DNA from: CAZWCE01 sp964632505
Lineage (GTDB): Bacteria; Planctomycetota; Planctomycetia; Pirellulales; Thermoguttaceae
Reading direction: 5' to 3'
Length of the DNA: 64,000 nucleotides
Assembly: GCA_964632505.1 (NCBI GenBank)
Contig: CAZWCE010000008.1
Span: 62,001-126,000, forward strand
Each line of letters starts with the position of its first letter. The first letter of the stretch is position 1. The position numbers and the translations under genes are program-made. The notes below the pieces were generated by a model, which saw only the letters and a list, made by a program, of their open reading frames with translations, made no database searches and was not told the DNA's origin. This document shows, one piece after another, positions 46,524 to 55,625 of this stretch.

Positions 46524-48152
46524 ATGGAAGGATGGTTTTTCCTCCTGCCGTTCCTTTTCGTGAATCGTCGAACCTCTCTTTTCCTCTTCCCCATGAGGTT
46601 TTCGTTGAACCCCGATCCTCGACGCTTCTCTTCGCTTTCTATCGACCCGCCGGCGAAGGAAAAACATCTCGCCGGTCGACCGATCGTTCTTGCGCTGGGT
46701 CTGTTGCTGGGTTGGTCCGTGGGTTTGGCCTCCCTCGCGGAAGGGGGAGGATGGGAAGACACCTCCCTTCCCGAATCGCGGGCCGGAGGAAACGACGCGA
46801 TCGAGCGACCTTCCACTGAAGCACTTCCGGCGACCGAGTCGGTCGAATCGCTTCGGAAGCGTTTCGGGCTGACCGAACCGTCGACGGCTTCCGATTCGCA
46901 GAACTCGCTCGAAGAGGAAGAAGCCTATTTCGAACTACTCAAAGAGTTTGTCGATACGCTCGATAAAATCGAGCACAGCTACGTTCACGAGGTGTCGCGG
47001 AAAAAACTCATCGGGGCGGCGATTCGAGGGATGCTCGGAGAGCTCGATCCCTATTCCACTTTCATCGAGCCGGAACACGCCTCGACGTTTCAAGAGGAAC
47101 TCGACCACCGTTTCGGGGGCATCGGTGTTCGGCTGGCCCGGCAGGACGGCAAGCTGACGGTCATCACACCGCTGCCGAACTCTCCCGCTTTGGAGGCGGG
47201 AATCCGAAGCGGCGATCTCGTTCTGAAGATCGACGGCACCTCGACCCGTCGGATGTCGCTCGATGAAGCGGTCCGCCGCCTTCAGGGGGTTCCGGGGACG
47301 GAAGTGTCGCTGACTTTATCGCACGCCGACAAGGATTCCACGCAACGAACCGTCACGCTGAATCGGCGGATCATCGCGATCGAGTCGATCGTCGGTTATC
47401 GGCGTCTTCCAGGGGGGGCATGGGATTTCCGTTGCATGCCCGAGGAGGGGATTGCCTACGTGCGGATCGTTTCGTTCGGGCCGGAAACGGCCCGGCGGCT
47501 CCGCGAGGTGCTCGAGCGACTCACCGAAGAATCGGCTGAGGGCTTGGTGCTCGATCTACGTTTCAATCCCGGCGGTCTCTTCGCCTCCGGCGTGGAGGTG
47601 GCCGATCTCTTTCTCGAGGAAGGAGTGATCGTCAAAACCCGTGGTCGCCGCGCCGCGGAGAAGATTTACCGGGCCGACGGCGAGGGGACCTATTCCGAGA
47701 TTCCGTTGGCCGTCTTGATCAATCGATACAGTGCCAGCGCAAGTGAATTGCTGGCGGCGGCACTCCAGGATCACGACCGGGCGCTCATCCTCGGTGAGCG
47801 GAGCTGGGGCAAGGGATGTGTTCAAAAGGTGGTTTCCATCGGCGAGGGGAGTGGTGCCTTGAAGCTCACCACCGCGCAGTACCTGCGCCCGAGCGGGGAA
47901 GATCTGCATCGATTCCCCGAGGATACGGAAAAGGATGTCTGGGGCGTGATTCCCCATGCCGATTATCGCCTCCGCCTGACCGTCTCGGAGACGAGGAAAC
48001 TCGAAGCCCTCTTCAATCAGCGCGACATCATTCCCGAAGGAGCCTCGACGGAAAAGCTTGCCGATCAGCAGGAGGGCGACCCCTCTTTCACCGATCCCCA
48101 TCTCCTGATGGCGCTGGAATACTTTCGGGCTCGAAAAAACGAAGCGCCGTGA
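46524..48152 (+). CDS. C-terminal processing protease (S41 family)
   Basis: A 542-residue periplasmic serine protease. An N-terminal membrane segment (PIVLALGLLLGWSVGLASLA) is at about 53-72 from this start; ATG 46593 would put it at about 30-49. Helical region 120-180 (LIGAAIRGMLGELDPYSTFI) is followed by PDZ (FGGIGVRLARQDG, LEAGIRSGDLVLKIDG) and the catalytic domain. The nucleophile Ser lies in RYSASASELLAAAL and the general base Lys in GERSWGKGCVQ. Neither start has a good ribosome site. It probably trims or degrades envelope proteins tagged at the C-terminus. Confidence 0.92.
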   Translation: MEGWFFLLPFLFVNRRTSLFLFPMRFSLNPDPRRFSSLSIDPPAKEKHLAGRPIVLALGLLLGWSVGLASLAEGGGWEDTSLPESRAGGNDAIERPSTEALPATESVESLRKRFGLTEPSTASDSQNSLEEEEAYFELLKEFVDTLDKIEHSYVHEVSRKKLIGAAIRGMLGELDPYSTFIEPEHASTFQEELDHRFGGIGVRLARQDGKLTVITPLPNSPALEAGIRSGDLVLKIDGTSTRRMSLDEAVRRLQGVPGTEVSLTLSHADKDSTQRTVTLNRRIIAIESIVGYRRLPGGAWDFRCMPEEGIAYVRIVSFGPETARRLREVLERLTEESAEGLVLDLRFNPGGLFASGVEVADLFLEEGVIVKTRGRRAAEKIYRADGEGTYSEIPLAVLINRYSASASELLAAALQDHDRALILGERSWGKGCVQKVVSIGEGSGALKLTTAQYLRPSGEDLHRFPEDTEKDVWGVIPHADYRLRLTVSETRKLEALFNQRDIIPEGASTEKLADQQEGDPSFTDPHLLMALEYFRARKNEAP

Positions 48153-48205
48153 GCCCCGCATGCCCGCATGGGAAGGGGCGGGATTCCAGGATGTCGCATG
48201 CGCGA

Positions 48206-48211
48206 TATAAT
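48206..48211 (+). promoter_or_regulatory. -10 box upstream of tsaD
   Basis: A perfect TATAAT 47 bases before the tsaD start. The -35 position is poor (near GATTCC at 48182-48187), so strength is uncertain. Confidence 0.45.
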
Positions 48212-48257
48212 GTGGATGTCCGTCTTCGATTCTATCTAGACCGAACAGGGGGATTCG

Positions 48258-49289
48258 TTGACCCGCATTCTGACAATCGAAACGACTTGCGACGAAACCG
48301 CGGCCGCGGTGGTGACCGACCGACTCGAGGTGCTCGGGGCGGTGGTGGCTTCGCAGGATGATCTGCATCGTCGCTTCGGCGGCGTGGTGCCGGAGATCGC
48401 TTCCCGAGCTCATCTGGAGCGGATGCTGCCGGTGATCGATGAAACACTCCGTCGGGCCGAACTCACCCTCGGCGAACTCGATGCCGTCGCGGTGGCCAAC
48501 ACCCCGGGATTGGCCGGATCGCTCCTGGTCGGGCTGACCGCCGCCAAAACACTGGCCATGGCAGCCGATCTGCCGTTGGTGGCGATCGACCATCTTCAGG
48601 CCCATATCTACGCATGCCGCATCGCCGCTCGGGAAGAGGTCTTTCCCTGCGTGGGGCTGATCGTCAGCGGCGGGCATTCGAGCCTCTACCGATGTTCGGG
48701 ACCGATCGATTTTCATCTCTTGGGGGCCACGATCGACGACGCCGCGGGGGAGGCGTTCGACAAGGTCGCCTCGATGCTGGGGCTGCCCTATCCCGGGGGG
48801 CCGGCCATCCAAAAGGCGGCCCGGGGAGGAGACCCGCGCGCGTTCGACTTCCCGCGATCTTTTCTAGGCGACCCGGATCGGCTCGATTTCAGCTTCAGCG
48901 GACTCAAGACCGCCGTCCGTTACCAGTTGGTCGGGCCCGGAAAGATGGACTTTCGCGACGTGCGACTCACCGACCGGGAGGTGGCCGATCTCGCGGCCTC
49001 GTTCCAGGAAGCGGTGGTCGACTCGCTCGTCGGCAAAGCGTTCAACGCGCTGGCCGCGACCGGGATGACGACGCTCTGCGTCGGCGGAGGAGTGGGGGCG
49101 AACGCCCGATTGCGGGAAAAGTTGCAGGCGCGGGCCGAGCAGGAGGAGATCCGTCTGGTCATCGCGCCGCTGGAGCTGTGCACCGACAACGCGGTGATGG
49201 GGGCCATCGCCCACGAACGCTATCGCGCCGGGCTTTTCGAATCGCTCGAATTGGATGTGTTTCCCGGGGTGATCCGTCACGGCCCGTGA
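48258..49289 (+). CDS. tsaD: tRNA threonylcarbamoyladenosine transferase TsaD
   Basis: This 343-residue enzyme attaches threonylcarbamoyl to A37 of ANN-decoding tRNAs, with TsaB and TsaE encoded elsewhere. Metal ligands are in SRAHLERMLP and DHLQAHIYA; the ATP site is VSGGHSSLY, GEAFDKVASML and CVGGGVGANARLRE, as in the Kae1/YgjD family. Translation starts with TTG at 48258, preceded by a GGGGGA site about five bases upstream, and gives the standard N-terminus MTRILTIETTCDETA. It is 105 bases after the protease gene. Confidence 0.96.
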   Translation: MTRILTIETTCDETAAAVVTDRLEVLGAVVASQDDLHRRFGGVVPEIASRAHLERMLPVIDETLRRAELTLGELDAVAVANTPGLAGSLLVGLTAAKTLAMAADLPLVAIDHLQAHIYACRIAAREEVFPCVGLIVSGGHSSLYRCSGPIDFHLLGATIDDAAGEAFDKVASMLGLPYPGGPAIQKAARGGDPRAFDFPRSFLGDPDRLDFSFSGLKTAVRYQLVGPGKMDFRDVRLTDREVADLAASFQEAVVDSLVGKAFNALAATGMTTLCVGGGVGANARLREKLQARAEQEEIRLVIAPLELCTDNAVMGAIAHERYRAGLFESLELDVFPGVIRHGP

Positions 49290-49364
49290 TGTCGGTAGGT
49301 TCTTCGGGAACCCTGCAGTCGCGAGCTCGAGATCGCAAAAGGCCGTTTTTTTTTCGACAGGCGG

Positions 49365-50492
49365 TCAGCCTTTTTTCGGGGAGGGACGCCCTCCGGCGGG
49401 TCGTTTTTTGCCGTCGTCTTTCTCACCGGCGCTGCTGGAGACGCCGGCAAGGTTCTTGATCGTCGAATCGAAACGACCGAAAATCATCCTTCCGGCGCTG
49501 GTCTGGAGCACGCTGGTGACCGTCACCGCCACCCGCTGGGAGATGTGATTGCGGCCGCCTTCGATGACGACCATCGTGCCGTCTTCCAGGTAGCCGATGC
49601 CTTGCCCCACTTCTTCGCCGACTTTGACGACGTCGACATCCAGACGCTCGCCCGGCAGAAAGACCGGTTTCAGCGCATTGGCCAGATCGTTCAAGTTGAT
49701 CACGACCACGCCCTGCAAACTGGCGACCTTGTTCAGGTTGTAGTCGTTGGTCACCAGTTTCCCTTCCAGATGCTTTGCCAGGGTGACGAGCTTGAGGTCG
49801 ACCGGTTGTCCCTTGTATTCCGGCAGTTCGGCGTCGTCGATTTCCAGATCGACGTTTTTCATGTTTTGGAGTCGGCTCAGCACATCGAGACCGCGGCGTC
49901 CCCGGGTTCTCCGGTTGCGGTCGGAACTATCGGCGATGCGCTGCAACTCGGCGATGGCGAAACGCGGCATGATGAGCTGATTGTCGACGATACTGGTGTC
50001 CATGACGTCGGCGATTCGACCGTCGATGACGACGCTGGTATCGAGGATCAGCGGTCGGCTGCCGCGGAGTTCTTTGGAGAATTCGACATACGGGATGATG
50101 AACCGGAAGTCGTTCCGGGTCTGCAGCAGGAAGCTGACGCAAATATAACAGAGCGTGACGGCCAACACCGACAGGAAGTTCCGCCGCATAAGCCCCGCCC
50201 CGGGAGTGGTTTCCGGATCGGGGAACAGCGGGATGATCGCCAGCCCCATCACGTAGGTGAGGATCAGGCCGACCAATAATCCGAAGTAGATCGCCGAGAT
50301 CCAGTCGACGCGTTTCCGAGGAATGGCGATATCGGCGGCGATCACCGTCAGAGAGAGGAAGAGGATTCCGAAAAAAGCGACCAAGCCGGTCATTTCAGTA
50401 CTCTGGCCCTGAATCGAGCCGGAGCGGATGATGAAAATGCCTACCCCGCTGGAAGCCAGGATGAAAAAACAACGAAGTACGAGCAAACCCAT
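49365..50492 (-). CDS. PIN/TRAM-domain membrane protein (YacL-like)
   Basis: A 375-residue protein with four hydrophobic segments in the first 140 residues (LLVLRCFFILASSGVGIFII, LVAFFGILFLSLTVIA, AIYFGLLVGLILTYVMGLA, FLSVLAVTLCYICVSFLL). A PIN nuclease-like domain follows (LILDTSVVIDGRIADV with its Asp ligands; LVTNDYNLNKVA), then a TRAM domain (GERLDVDVVKVGEEVGQGIG). The tail is basic. It is the YacL type found in many bacteria; the RNA target is unknown. ATG 50492 has GAGG upstream; the GTG ten codons earlier is less likely. Confidence 0.9.
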   Translation of the reverse strand: MGLLVLRCFFILASSGVGIFIIRSGSIQGQSTEMTGLVAFFGILFLSLTVIAADIAIPRKRVDWISAIYFGLLVGLILTYVMGLAIIPLFPDPETTPGAGLMRRNFLSVLAVTLCYICVSFLLQTRNDFRFIIPYVEFSKELRGSRPLILDTSVVIDGRIADVMDTSIVDNQLIMPRFAIAELQRIADSSDRNRRTRGRRGLDVLSRLQNMKNVDLEIDDAELPEYKGQPVDLKLVTLAKHLEGKLVTNDYNLNKVASLQGVVVINLNDLANALKPVFLPGERLDVDVVKVGEEVGQGIGYLEDGTMVVIEGGRNHISQRVAVTVTSVLQTSAGRMIFGRFDSTIKNLAGVSSSAGEKDDGKKRPAGGRPSPKKG

Positions 50493-51169
50493 GGTCAATA
50501 TCCTCAAAGGGGGTTCTTCCACGGATGTGGAAAAAATGATTTGATGTCGTCAAGTCCCGAAAAGGGGATTCCTCCGAAACGGATTCACGAGCCCGCAAGC
50601 TGCAACATGCCGATACGGGGAAGACGAAAATGAATGTCTATACAAAAAGGATGGTAAAATCGAAAAAAACGTTTTGATCGAAAGAACCCCGGCCTGGCGA
50701 CGAAAGGACCCCAGAAAAGGGAAGCGCTTCGCGGGGCGGAAATAGGGAACACCCGGAAAGCGATCATACTATCTCCGGGGAATGGTCTCCTGCGTGAAGG
50801 TGAGACCGCTGCTTCAAGGTTAGTGATCGGCGAAAAAGTCGACCTGCCTCACCTGTCTCGTCTATATTTTCTTATTTCTCGGAATTGTCCGGCAGGGGAA
50901 TGATTCATGCGCTCGAGAAGGAATGTATCGAGAATGCCGATGGAACGGATGGAAGGGAGTACGAGGCATGATCATTCAGTCGACAAGGCCAAGAGGCTAT
51001 CAGCACTTCCACCGAACACTCACTTCAACTCGAGCGAAAAAGGGGAAGCCTTCTTGTATCGAATGAAACACCCGTATTCTAACATCCCCGTCCCCGATCC
51101 GCATCCCCCCTTCAAGAGGGTTTTTCGGCGACGGATCGGCAGAAGGCTCGCCCTGCTTTGGACGATGTG
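50493..51169. other. intergenic stretch, no supported gene
   Basis: About 680 bases. It should contain the PIN/TRAM gene promoter and the 3' end of the dgt transcript. A 91-codon plus-strand frame at 50907-51182 runs into the dgt stop and shows no structured sequence. No hairpin with a T-run stands out. Confidence 0.5.
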
Positions 51170-52369
51170 TCAGCCGGAGTAATTCTTTTCCATCGGCGTT
51201 CGAGGGGAGAGCGTTCCCTCACGAACCAATCGGAGATATTCCAGCCGGACGGCACGATCGGTCTGATTGGCGATCCAGTCGGACACGGCCCGGCCGATTC
51301 CTTCTTCTTGAAGAATGGGAAGATATCGTGATGGGAGCCGGTCGGGGTGGTCCCGATAGAAATGAAAAAGTTCTTCGAGCCAGCGGCTGACCTCTTTGCG
51401 GTAACGGATGATGCGCGGGTGACGGTAGACTTGCTGGAAAAGGAAGGTTTCCAGTTCCGCCAATTGTTCGGCGAGGCCCTCTCCCGGTCCGATCAGGATG
51501 CCGGCCCGTGCAACCGCTTCGATCGTGTCGATGCCGGACGCTTCGATCCGTTCCCGCGACACTTCGATCGATTCGGTGACCTGTCGATTGATCAGCGAGC
51601 GGATGACTTCTCGGCGGAGATCCGCTTCCTCCAGGTCCGTCCATTTTTCCCGCACCTGTTCCATCGCTGTTCGCCAGATCGGCAAGACGGCCAAGCGGTC
51701 CAGGTCGAGAAGGCCCATCTCGAGGGCATCGTCGGCGTCGTGCGAAAGGTAACTGATGCTGTCGGCGGCGTCGACGACCTGCACCTCCAAAAGGGGCGAG
51801 GGGGTTGTTGGGCAAGGAGGCTTTTTCTTTTCCGCCCGGTATGCTTGTCCATCGAGCACTTCTCGGGTGAGGTTGAGGCCGGGAAAATCGGGGTAGCGGC
51901 GCTCCAGTTTTTCGACGATCCGCAGCGCCTGAGCATTGTGCTGGAAGCCTCCCTCCGATGCGCGCAGGGCGTTCAGCGTTTTCTCACCGGTGTGGCCGAA
52001 GGGGGGGTGTCCGATATCGTGCAGCAGGGCCAACGCCTCGATGAAGTCTTCGTTCAATCGAAGGGCGCGGCCGATCGTTCGGGCAACGGAGGCGACTTCG
52101 AGAGTGTGGGTCAGCCGCGTGCGGTGATAATCGCCCACTTCGGTGGTGAAGACTTGTGTCTTTTCGCTCAAGCGGCGAAAGGCGGCGCAGTGGAGGATGC
52201 GGTCGCGGTCGCGCTGGAAAGGACTCCGATAGGGATGGGGCGATTCGAGATATCGGCGTCCGCGGCTTCGGGCGGCGCGCAGGGCCCACGGCGCGAGCAA
52301 AAAGGGATCCGGATCTTCCCGAAACTGGTAGTCCACTGGCAGCCCCTTCGTGACGCCGACGACATCCAT
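51170..52369 (-). CDS. dgt: deoxyguanosinetriphosphate triphosphohydrolase-like protein
   Basis: A 399-residue HD-domain enzyme that would split dNTPs to nucleosides and triphosphate. The metal ligands are His in RTRLTHTLEVA, the HD pair in LLHDIGHPPFGHTGE, and the later Asp in VVDAADSISYLSHD. RDRILHCAAFRRLSEKTQVF is the N-terminal signature. Length fits the type 2 dGTPase family (Thermus-like) rather than the longer E. coli Dgt. It follows rplU on the same strand. Confidence 0.92.
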   Translation of the reverse strand: MDVVGVTKGLPVDYQFREDPDPFLLAPWALRAARSRGRRYLESPHPYRSPFQRDRDRILHCAAFRRLSEKTQVFTTEVGDYHRTRLTHTLEVASVARTIGRALRLNEDFIEALALLHDIGHPPFGHTGEKTLNALRASEGGFQHNAQALRIVEKLERRYPDFPGLNLTREVLDGQAYRAEKKKPPCPTTPSPLLEVQVVDAADSISYLSHDADDALEMGLLDLDRLAVLPIWRTAMEQVREKWTDLEEADLRREVIRSLINRQVTESIEVSRERIEASGIDTIEAVARAGILIGPGEGLAEQLAELETFLFQQVYRHPRIIRYRKEVSRWLEELFHFYRDHPDRLPSRYLPILQEEGIGRAVSDWIANQTDRAVRLEYLRLVREGTLSPRTPMEKNYSG

Positions 52370-52529
52370 CGATCAGAAGAACCCCGCGCGTTCGAGGCGG
52401 AAATCTCGGCGAACCCATCGTTTTCAGGATGGACGGAAATGGCGATCCGGGCGATTCCGGTCCCGGCCGAACGGCAGCTCCGAAGTCGAAAAGAGGACGG
52501 AGTCTTGTCGTCGGGTCCATCTCATCGAA

Positions 52530-52844
52530 TCAGCCGAGGGCGACCTTATTGACTTTCACCAGCGTGTACGGTTGGCGATGCCCGGTCTTGGCTCGAGAAT
52601 TTTTTCGGCGGCGAAACTTCTGCACGACCAATTTGGGGCCCTGGGCTTCGCCCAGAACTTCGGCGCTCACCGTCGCGCCGTCGACGGTCGGTTGACCGAT
52701 CGAAATGTCGTCGTCGGAGCGCACCGCCAGAACCCGATCGAACGTGATCTGCTGGCCGGGCTCGGTGTCCCGAAAATCGATTTGCAATTCTTCGCCTTCG
52801 GAGACTTTGAATTGACGTCCACCATCTTCAATGATCGCGTACAT
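52530..52844 (-). CDS. rplU: 50S ribosomal protein L21
   Basis: 104 residues with the typical MYAIIEDGGRQFKVSEGEEL opening, TFDRVLAVRSDDD, and the basic tail KFRRRKNSRAKTGHRQPYT. The start at 52844 is set by this conserved N-terminus; the longer in-frame reading from 52910 is leader sequence. L27 (rpmA), normally next, is absent: dgt follows after 160 bases. Confidence 0.96.
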   Translation of the reverse strand: MYAIIEDGGRQFKVSEGEELQIDFRDTEPGQQITFDRVLAVRSDDDISIGQPTVDGATVSAEVLGEAQGPKLVVQKFRRRKNSRAKTGHRQPYTLVKVNKVALG

Positions 52845-52989
52845 AGTTCTGTTTCTCTTGTCAAAAAAATGTTCGAAAGAATTCCGGTCAGGGCGTTTCG
52901 GCCGATCCACATGGGGAATCGACGGCAGTCGTTTCGGCCGGTGGCGGCTCGCGATTTGCGGGCGTTGTTGAACGACTGAGAAACGACTT

Positions 52990-53019
52990 AGTATACCCCG
53001 TGACGTGGAGTGGGTTCAA
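52990..53019 (-). promoter_or_regulatory. promoter of rplU
   Basis: Read on the minus strand: TTGAAC (53019-53014), 18 bases, TATACT (52995-52990). Transcription starting near 52984 would give a leader of about 140 bases before rplU, long enough for an autoregulatory structure. It lies just past the rng stop codon. Confidence 0.6.
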
Positions 53020-53025
53020 GGAGGT

Positions 53026-54615
53026 CTACGGCGAAAAATGGACGCCGCGGTCGGTTTTGTCGAAGCATCGGATCTCCAAATGCTCCGGCCAGAGCTGCGG
53101 ATTCCCCTTGATCTGAATCTCGACGTTGGTCTCTTCTTCGATCAACGCCAACTCATGCCGCTTCTTGTTATTCAAATACTCGGCCACCTCGTCGGTCACC
53201 AGGACTTCGACTCGAACGATTTCCGGCTTCTGGCTCGCCAGCACCAACATGCGGAACACCTCGATCGCCATGCTCTCGACCGACTTGACCACTCCGCCGC
53301 CATAACAGCAGGGGCACTCCCGGTAAATGCTTCGCTTCAAGCTCGGGCGAACGCGTTGTCGGGTCATTTCGATCAGGCCGAAGGGGCTGGTTCGGAGAAT
53401 CTTGGTCCGGGCTCGATCGCGGCGGACCGCGTCGCGCAGAGCACGCTCGACCGCGCGGCGGTGCGACTCCTTCTTCATATCGATGAAGTCGTTGACGATC
53501 ACCCCCCCCAGGTCCCGCAGACGCAACTGCCGGGCGATCTCTTTGGCCGCGAGCATATTCATCTGGTAGGCGGTCTCCTCGGCGGAGTCTTCGGCGCGAA
53601 AATTCCCGCTGTTCACGTCGATGGCGACCAGTGCTTCGGTCTGATCGATGACGATCGAGCCACCTTGCTTCAGGGGGACTTTGCGGTGGTGGATCTTCGC
53701 GATCTCTTCATCGAGCTTGTGTTTGTGGAAGATCGGTTCCTTGCCTTCGTAGAGGCTCAATCGGTTCACGTGGCGGGGCATGACGAGTTGGAGGAACTCG
53801 CGGGCCCGCTCGAAGGCACTCGCTTCGTCGATGATGATCGAGTCGATGTCGGAGGTGAAGATATCGCGTATGGTCCGGGTGATCATATCGCTTTCTTCGT
53901 AGATGTCGATCGGGGCGGGCATTTTTTTGATGCGTCGAACGATCACTTTCCAGAGCCGCATCAGGTAGGCCAGATCGCGTGAGAGTTCCTTGCGGGTCCG
54001 GTCGGAACCGGCGGTGCGGACGATGAATCCCAGGCCCTTGGGGGGGTTCAGGTCGTTCATCGTGTCGCGGAGTTTGCGGCGGAGCTCATCGTCTTCGATT
54101 TTTCGGGAGACGCCGACCCGACCGAGTGCCGGCATGAGCACCAGGTAGCGTCCGGGAATGCTGATATAGGTCGACAAGGTGGGCCCTTTGGTGCCGATGC
54201 CTTCCTTGATGACCTGGACGAGGACCTCGTCGCCTCGGCGGAACACCTCCTGAATCGGCGGCTTGAAACGGGGCCTCCCGTACGACTGGCGATGGTTCTG
54301 TTTGCCTCCTCGAGAATTCGATTTGCCGCCACGGCGGTTTTCGTCCTGCTTTTTGAGGAATTTCTCCCCCGCTTGTTTGAAATAGTGGGGTTCCACGTCG
54401 CTGATGTGCAGAAAGCCGTTCCTGCCGACGCCGAAATCGATGAACGCCGCCTGGATGCTCGGTTCGAGGTTGACGACGATTCCTTTGTAGATATTTCCGA
54501 CGAAGTTCTCGTGACCGGTACGTTCGACATAGAGTTCTTCGAGCAAACCGTTCTCGACGACGGCGATCCGGCTTTCTTCCGGTTGCCGTACATTGATGAG
54601 CATTTCTTGTTTCAT
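53026..54615 (-). CDS. rng: ribonuclease E/G
   Basis: A 529-residue endoribonuclease of the RNase G size. The S1-like domain is near the N-terminus (GNIYKGIVVNLEPSIQAAFI, DFGVGRNGFLHISDV) with a Lys/Arg/Asn-rich insert at about 85-120. The catalytic DNase I-like part has IVIDQTEALVAIDVNSGNF and GGVIVNDFIDMKKESHR; D in AIDVNSG and D in NDFID are the metal ligands. CPCCYGG is the zinc-link Cys pair used for tetramer formation. It lacks the long C-terminal scaffold of E. coli RNase E. It sits between the DUF2344 gene and rplU. Confidence 0.94.
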   Translation of the reverse strand: MKQEMLINVRQPEESRIAVVENGLLEELYVERTGHENFVGNIYKGIVVNLEPSIQAAFIDFGVGRNGFLHISDVEPHYFKQAGEKFLKKQDENRRGGKSNSRGGKQNHRQSYGRPRFKPPIQEVFRRGDEVLVQVIKEGIGTKGPTLSTYISIPGRYLVLMPALGRVGVSRKIEDDELRRKLRDTMNDLNPPKGLGFIVRTAGSDRTRKELSRDLAYLMRLWKVIVRRIKKMPAPIDIYEESDMITRTIRDIFTSDIDSIIIDEASAFERAREFLQLVMPRHVNRLSLYEGKEPIFHKHKLDEEIAKIHHRKVPLKQGGSIVIDQTEALVAIDVNSGNFRAEDSAEETAYQMNMLAAKEIARQLRLRDLGGVIVNDFIDMKKESHRRAVERALRDAVRRDRARTKILRTSPFGLIEMTRQRVRPSLKRSIYRECPCCYGGGVVKSVESMAIEVFRMLVLASQKPEIVRVEVLVTDEVAEYLNNKKRHELALIEEETNVEIQIKGNPQLWPEHLEIRCFDKTDRGVHFSP

Positions 54616-54687
54616 GTTTTCTCGCCTTTATGGGATCGGCAATCGGGCGAGGTCGTCTTCGGCATTCAGCAGGGAAGGAGGATTGCG

Positions 54688-55368
54688 TTAAAGTGGATCT
54701 GAAGTTTCCGCGGAACCGGTTTCGGAGGCGCCGGTTCGGGGAGACGCCAGTCGGACCCGTGTCCTCGCCGGGGCGATTCCCTGCTCCGTGAGGGAATCGA
54801 GCTCCAAGAAGGCGAGCACCTCCCGGTAGGAAGCGTCGGCTCCCTGGGTGGAGATCAGGTCCATGCGAAGTCGGCCCCCGGCCTCGAGGGTCAAGGAACG
54901 CACTGCTTTTCGCAGATCGACTTCTTTCCCACTGGGCCGCGCGACACGAATCTCTTCTTGATGGAGCAATTCTTCGATTCTCCGGGACGTTGTCTCGCGA
55001 AGCGCTGGTGGGACGATCAACTCGAAGACCGAACCGGCCAACCGCGCTTTTTTCTCTCCCGGAGGGAGCAGTTCGGCGGCGTGGAAATGGAGGCCTTCCA
55101 TCGCGTGTGCATTGAGCTTTGCGAGCAACTTATCGGCTGAGATCGCCTCGTCGAGCTCCAGTTCCATGACCTCCGCTTCGCCCGCCACTCCCAACGCCAA
55201 GGCGGAAGGAAAACTCATGCGGACCTTCGGATGAAATCCTTGGCTCATCGCCAAAGGAAGCCGGGCACGACGAAACAGACGCTCCAGGGCACGCAACAAA
55301 TCGCGGTGCCCGATAAAACGCAATCTTCCTTTTTTACTGAATTGAATACGCACTCGTTGTCGAACCAT
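54688..55368 (-). CDS. DUF2344 / TIGR03936 radical SAM-associated protein
   Basis: 226 residues. The opening RQRVRIQFSKKGRLRFIGHR and RLPLAMSQGFHPKVRMSFPS are the family signature. In many bacteria this domain is fused to, or encoded beside, a B12-binding radical SAM protein and lies upstream of rng and rplU. Here the radical SAM partner is absent from the neighbourhood. The activity is unknown; a link to RNA or ribosome modification has been supposed from context. Confidence 0.9.
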   Translation of the reverse strand: MVRQRVRIQFSKKGRLRFIGHRDLLRALERLFRRARLPLAMSQGFHPKVRMSFPSALALGVAGEAEVMELELDEAISADKLLAKLNAHAMEGLHFHAAELLPPGEKKARLAGSVFELIVPPALRETTSRRIEELLHQEEIRVARPSGKEVDLRKAVRSLTLEAGGRLRMDLISTQGADASYREVLAFLELDSLTEQGIAPARTRVRLASPRTGASETGSAETSDPL

Positions 55369-55625
55369 GGGTTCGAGCTACCTCTCCCGCTGCCGTGGCG
55401 GGAGAGCCCTTACTGATTTTCCGTTCTCGCCGAATCTCTCTAGTGGAGCGAAGCGAGACGCCATTGTGTTCTTATAAGTGGTTTTCCGCCATTTTTCGTA
55501 CGCCTTTCCGTGAGACGGCGAAGCGAATGTCCCCGGGGGGAGATTTTCGCTTCCGGGGGACGGATCCCCGATGACATCCTGATGATGTCGGTATCCCGAA
55601 ACCTGGAGCGTGCAGTGGCAAAACC

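Noticed and set aside
50907..51182. A 91-codon frame running into the dgt stop
   Set aside because: No recognisable sequence and composition unlike coding DNA of the window.
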